Positions 5,751-8,083 of a stretch of DNA of 8,083 bases are shown here, piece by piece; within the stretch, counting starts at the first letter, position 1, and the number at the start of each line of letters is the position of its first letter. The stretch is from positions 1 through 8,083 of the forward strand of contig JAITOM010000240.1 of assembly GCA_031289975.1 (NCBI GenBank). Reading direction: 5' to 3'. The notes under the pieces were generated by a model that did no database searches, had not been told where the DNA came from, and saw nothing but the letters and a program-made list of their open reading frames with translations. Source of the DNA: Methanobrevibacter sp. GTDB taxonomy: Archaea > Methanobacteriota > Methanobacteria > Methanobacteriales > Methanobacteriaceae. The position numbers were made by a program, and so were the translations under genes.

Positions 5751-6680
5751 TTATAAGTTAATATTTAATGGTAATCTATCATGAGAATTTTTGGCATTAG
5801 GATTGTAAAGAAGGCGTCTAAATCCTAAAATCATTAGAATTGGATTTTTAACTTGTATTTGTTTTTTACCTAAAAATATTTTTCGCAATAGGTCTCCTAA
5901 TCCTCCTCCTGTTAAAACATCCATGATAAAATCTCCAAATAGAGGATTACTGATTTTTAATTGTTCTATAAAGAATTTCATCAATGTATTTCTTCGTATA
6001 AATGCTATAAGCATAGCTGTTACTATGAACAATAATAATGTAGTCACAAATCCTCCTATAGAATAGAAAACAAGACCTAAAGCCACTGCAAATGTGTGAT
6101 TTCCAACTTCACCCATCATTATCCGACCAGAATAATCTAACGGTGAATAAGCTATACAACATACAAGAACCAGCGAAGCTTGATAAAAATTAATATTATC
6201 TGGAAAATCTATTAAAGTTATAAGTAATAAACTCAGTAAAGACATTATGATAACAACACTACATGTAGATCCTGGTTGCATATCAGATATATTCATTGGT
6301 TGAATCATTAAAGCAATTAAAATAGCTGAATATCCTAATGATTCATATCCCATACTCATTACAGCTATCATCCCAATTCCTCTAAATAACTGACCAAGTT
6401 CCACTGGTAAAAATGATGGTTTATATCTTCCAACGATATCATCAAGAAATGCGAAAAATCCTATTGTTAGAACCAATGTATAATTTTTTGTCAACAATAC
6501 ACCTAATATAATACAAGGAATTAACCCTATTCCTCGAGGTATTCCTCCTCGCACATTAGCATATAAATTTCCTATTAATTGATTTTGACCTAAAATCCTA
6601 AAAAGAATTGTTAAGCCAATTGTTCCTAAAAAACATGAAATTCCGCCTATAATAATATATTGATATGATATCCCTAACAT
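5751..6680 (-). CDS. MraY-like polyprenyl-phosphate sugar-phosphate transferase (probable pseudomurein synthesis)
   Basis: This is a 309-residue multi-pass membrane protein of the MraY/WecA (glycosyltransferase 4) superfamily. The family transfers a sugar phosphate from a UDP-linked precursor to polyprenyl phosphate at the inner face of the membrane. The expected motifs appear in order: R-G-G-I-P-R-G near 44-50, L-D-D at 79-81 (the catalytic Asp pair), P-M-N-I-S-D at 128-133 in place of the N-x-x-N-x-x-D loop, and M-M-G-E-V-G-N-H at 188-195 in place of the usual M-G-D-x-G-S. About nine hydrophobic segments are visible. The histidine-rich loop of bacterial MraY is not seen. In Methanobacteriales such proteins are thought to load the pseudomurein peptide-sugar precursor. 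GAGAT lies six bases before the ATG. The substrate is inferred; a different nucleotide sugar is possible. Confidence 0.85.
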   Translation of the reverse strand: MLGISYQYIIIGGISCFLGTIGLTILFRILGQNQLIGNLYANVRGGIPRGIGLIPCIILGVLLTKNYTLVLTIGFFAFLDDIVGRYKPSFLPVELGQLFRGIGMIAVMSMGYESLGYSAILIALMIQPMNISDMQPGSTCSVVIIMSLLSLLLITLIDFPDNINFYQASLVLVCCIAYSPLDYSGRIMMGEVGNHTFAVALGLVFYSIGGFVTTLLLFIVTAMLIAFIRRNTLMKFFIEQLKISNPLFGDFIMDVLTGGGLGDLLRKIFLGKKQIQVKNPILMILGFRRLLYNPNAKNSHDRLPLNINL

Positions 6681-6730
6681 TCAAACATCTCTTTTAAATT
6701 TATACTTCAAATATTTATTATATTGAAACT

Positions 6731-6740
6731 TATATTTAAA
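6731..6740 (-). promoter_or_regulatory. Candidate TATA box of the MraY-like gene
   Basis: TTTAAATATA on the minus strand is centred about 55 bases before the ATG. Initiation near 6709 would give a leader of about 29 bases including the GAGAT ribosome binding site. Together with the terminator after pelota, it suggests the gene is transcribed separately. Other AT-rich matches nearby make this tentative. Confidence 0.35.
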
Positions 6741-6773
6741 AATGTTGTATAAAAGTTTTTAAAAACAATCAAA

Positions 6774-6786
6774 TTTTTTTTTTTTT
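6774..6786. repeat. 13-base homopolymer T tract
   Basis: Thirteen T in a row on the plus strand (A on the coding strand) lie in the 119-base gap between pelota and the MraY-like gene, upstream of the candidate TATA box. Read on the plus strand it would terminate any convergent transcript. It is prone to slippage. Confidence 0.6.
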
Positions 6787-6790
6787 ACTT

Positions 6791-6810
6791 AAAAAAGATT
6801 TAAAATCTTA
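6791..6810 (-). terminator. Terminator of the pelota gene
   Basis: On the minus strand the stop codon lies inside a short inverted repeat (AAGATTT/AAATCTT around one base, 6796-6810 on the plus strand) that leads straight into TTTTTT (6791-6796). A weak hairpin plus T6 immediately at the stop codon is a reasonable archaeal terminator. Confidence 0.5.
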
Positions 6811-7852
6811 ATTTTGCAGCTATTGAGCCTAATGATTCTAATTGTTTTCCACTTTCATGCTGACTACTTATAACAGTAACTTCACCACCCATATTCTCAA
6901 CTAAATCCATTAATTCCTCTAAATTCTCATTTCTTACAATATTATCCAAGACCAGTAAATTTTTAACAGCACCTGAGATAATAGCTGTTTTGACATCTTT
7001 TTTTCCATAAACAACTTTTGATGATGAGATGGCAATTTCTTTAAGAATTTCATTAACTTTTTTTGTTTCGATTGCAACCATATTTTCAGAATTTATTTTC
7101 TCAAGAGTTCCTTTCTTTAATATTTCTTGAATTCCTGCTCTTCCACCAGTCCCAGTATTTTCTAAAATAGATTTTTTAGCTATTTCAGGATAATTATCAT
7201 CTAAATAAGAATAAAAACTATTTTTTACAAATCCTGGCCCTATTATAATCACTGTATTAATGTTATTAAATTTAATAATAGCTTTAACAATATTTTGATA
7301 AAAATTCTGTATATTTTTAGTTCTATTTTTATCTACAATCCTTTTTCCTGATATATTTCCAATAATAGGACCATAATATTCTATACCAAACTGTCTCATA
7401 ACACCAATATCTGCAACATCATCTTCAATTGAAATAATAATTGCAGATAATTTTTTGGATGATTCTATTGATTTATTAAGACGTTTTAACATCCATCCAG
7501 TCCATTGTAATTTTTCAATCTTCAATTGAGTATTTAATTTCACTTCTATAGTGTGTGATGAACCAAGAGGAATTAAATCCTCAGGACCTTTTGTTATATA
7601 TCCAGTTAAACGAAGTTTTCCTGTAAAAATATGGAAGCTAATATTTTCAATTTCTACTTGTAGATTGAAAGTTTTTTTCACCCCACTATCATTTCTAATT
7701 CTATCTCCAGAAGTATCTTGTATTCTCCTTGTAGTTTTAGATGATACATGATCTCCTTTTTCAATAATATGGGATAAATGCCATAAATCATCAAGAGTTT
7801 CAGGAATTACTTCTATTAGGTTTTTTTTCTTATCTTGATAAGTAATTTTCAT
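6800..7852 (-). CDS. pelA: mRNA surveillance protein pelota (Dom34 homologue)
   Basis: Pelota is the archaeal counterpart of eukaryotic Dom34. With aEF1A and ABCE1 it rescues ribosomes stalled on mRNA. The 350-residue protein has the normal length and three domains: an N-terminal Sm-like domain (about 1-130, with L-W-H-L near 23 and S-S-K-T-T-R-R near 37), an eRF1-like central domain (about 135-260, with I-I-G-P-G-F near 203-208, then N-T-G-T-G-G-R-A-G), and an eRF1-3/eL30-like C-terminal domain (about 268-350, with G-G-E-V near 322 and S-S-Q-H-E-S-G near 329). The peptide-release GGQ motif is absent, as expected. The start is the ATG at 7852. No good ribosome binding site precedes it and a TATA-like motif lies about 25 bases upstream, so the mRNA may be leaderless. 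The gene is a standalone transcription unit followed by a T6 terminator. Confidence 0.95.
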   Translation of the reverse strand: MKITYQDKKKNLIEVIPETLDDLWHLSHIIEKGDHVSSKTTRRIQDTSGDRIRNDSGVKKTFNLQVEIENISFHIFTGKLRLTGYITKGPEDLIPLGSSHTIEVKLNTQLKIEKLQWTGWMLKRLNKSIESSKKLSAIIISIEDDVADIGVMRQFGIEYYGPIIGNISGKRIVDKNRTKNIQNFYQNIVKAIIKFNNINTVIIIGPGFVKNSFYSYLDDNYPEIAKKSILENTGTGGRAGIQEILKKGTLEKINSENMVAIETKKVNEILKEIAISSSKVVYGKKDVKTAIISGAVKNLLVLDNIVRNENLEELMDLVENMGGEVTVISSQHESGKQLESLGSIAAKLRF

Positions 7853-7871
7853 TTTATCTTCTTTAAAAAAT

Positions 7872-7894
7872 GTTTATATTGATATTAATCAATA
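7872..7894 (-). promoter_or_regulatory. Candidate promoter with overlapping palindrome upstream of pelota
   Basis: On the minus strand CAATATAAAC (7872-7881) is TATA-like and centred about 25 bases before the pelota ATG. It overlaps a perfect inverted repeat TATTGAT-ATTA-ATCAATA at 7877-7894, which covers the region where TFB would bind. A regulator bound there would block transcription. The call rests on position and symmetry only. Confidence 0.35.
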
Positions 7895-7987
7895 ATACAA
7901 ATTCAATTTTTTGATTTTTATTAAATTTTTAAAATGAAGATGAATTTATAATATAATTTTAATTTATAGTGTATGAAATAATGTTTG

Positions 7988-8083
7988 TAAGTAAAGAAAA
8001 AATAAAAAATTTTTTCTAACTTAAAACAAGTTTTAAGTAAAGAAAATCAAAGATTTTCTAATTGAAATAAAAAATTTCAATAA
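7988..8083. repeat. Tandem array of perfect hairpins (four seen, probably continuing past the window)
   Basis: Four perfect inverted repeats follow one another: AGAAAAAAT/ATTTTTTCT (7995-8017), ACTTAAAAC/GTTTTAAGT (8019-8038), AGAAAATC/GATTTTCT (8041-8059) and ATTGAAAT/ATTTCAAT (8061-8081). The loops are AAAAA, AA, AAA and AAAAA and the linkers A, AA and A, so every unpaired base is A on the plus strand. TAAGTAAAGAAAA recurs at 7988 and 8034, so the array is a 46-bp unit of two hairpins repeated twice. The final TAA at 8081-8083 could open a third unit. Stem sequences differ between units while pairing is kept. There is no convincing coding frame. The function is unknown. Confidence 0.75.

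Noticed and set aside
7551..7751. Plus-strand open frame of 66 codons
   Set aside because: It is entirely antisense to the pelota coding sequence, with no ribosome binding site.

Overview
The window looks like chromosomal DNA of a very AT-rich methanogenic archaeon of the order Methanobacteriales, most like Methanobrevibacter. Three things support this: a clear methenyl-tetrahydromethanopterin cyclohydrolase (Mch, a core methanogenesis enzyme), an archaeal pelota protein, and an MraY-like polyprenyl-phosphate sugar-phosphate transferase of the kind used by pseudomurein-walled methanogens. Start regions fit archaeal signals: GAGG-type ribosome binding sites, TATA boxes and oligo-T terminators. 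The genus is inferred from base composition and gene content, not from a search.

All five supported genes lie on the minus strand, so transcription runs from high to low coordinates. From the right they are: pelota (6800-7852), an MraY-like membrane transferase (5751-6680), an unrecognised multi-pass membrane protein with a C-terminal non-membrane domain (4205-5311), mch (2564-3526), and a membrane-anchored Asn/Lys-rich protein ending in a small SH3/Tudor-like domain (441-1529). Gaps between genes range from 119 bases to about 1 kb, and several genes have their own promoter-like or terminator-like signals, so they look mostly like separate transcription units. The MraY-like gene and the next membrane protein may both serve cell-envelope assembly, but only adjacency supports the second assignment.

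The noncoding third of the window is rich in structure. (1) Bases 11-431 and 3617-4111 hold inverted copies of one noncoding repeat family and bracket the 441-1529 gene and mch. (2) The 1-kb spacer between those two genes holds two full 140-bp elements with 30-bp terminal inverted repeats, a truncated third copy, and between them a different 215-bp element with 27-bp terminal inverted repeats; these look like miniature transposable elements. (3) Bases 5419-5576 form a 158-nt foldback whose 22-bp stem has only G-U wobbles as deviations when read as plus-strand RNA; two AACAATTGTT palindromes lie at its left side. (4) The right edge (7988-8083) is a tandem array of four perfect hairpins in which every unpaired base is A; the two 46-bp repeat units keep their pairing while their stem sequences differ. 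The array appears to run past the window edge and is the most unusual structure seen here.
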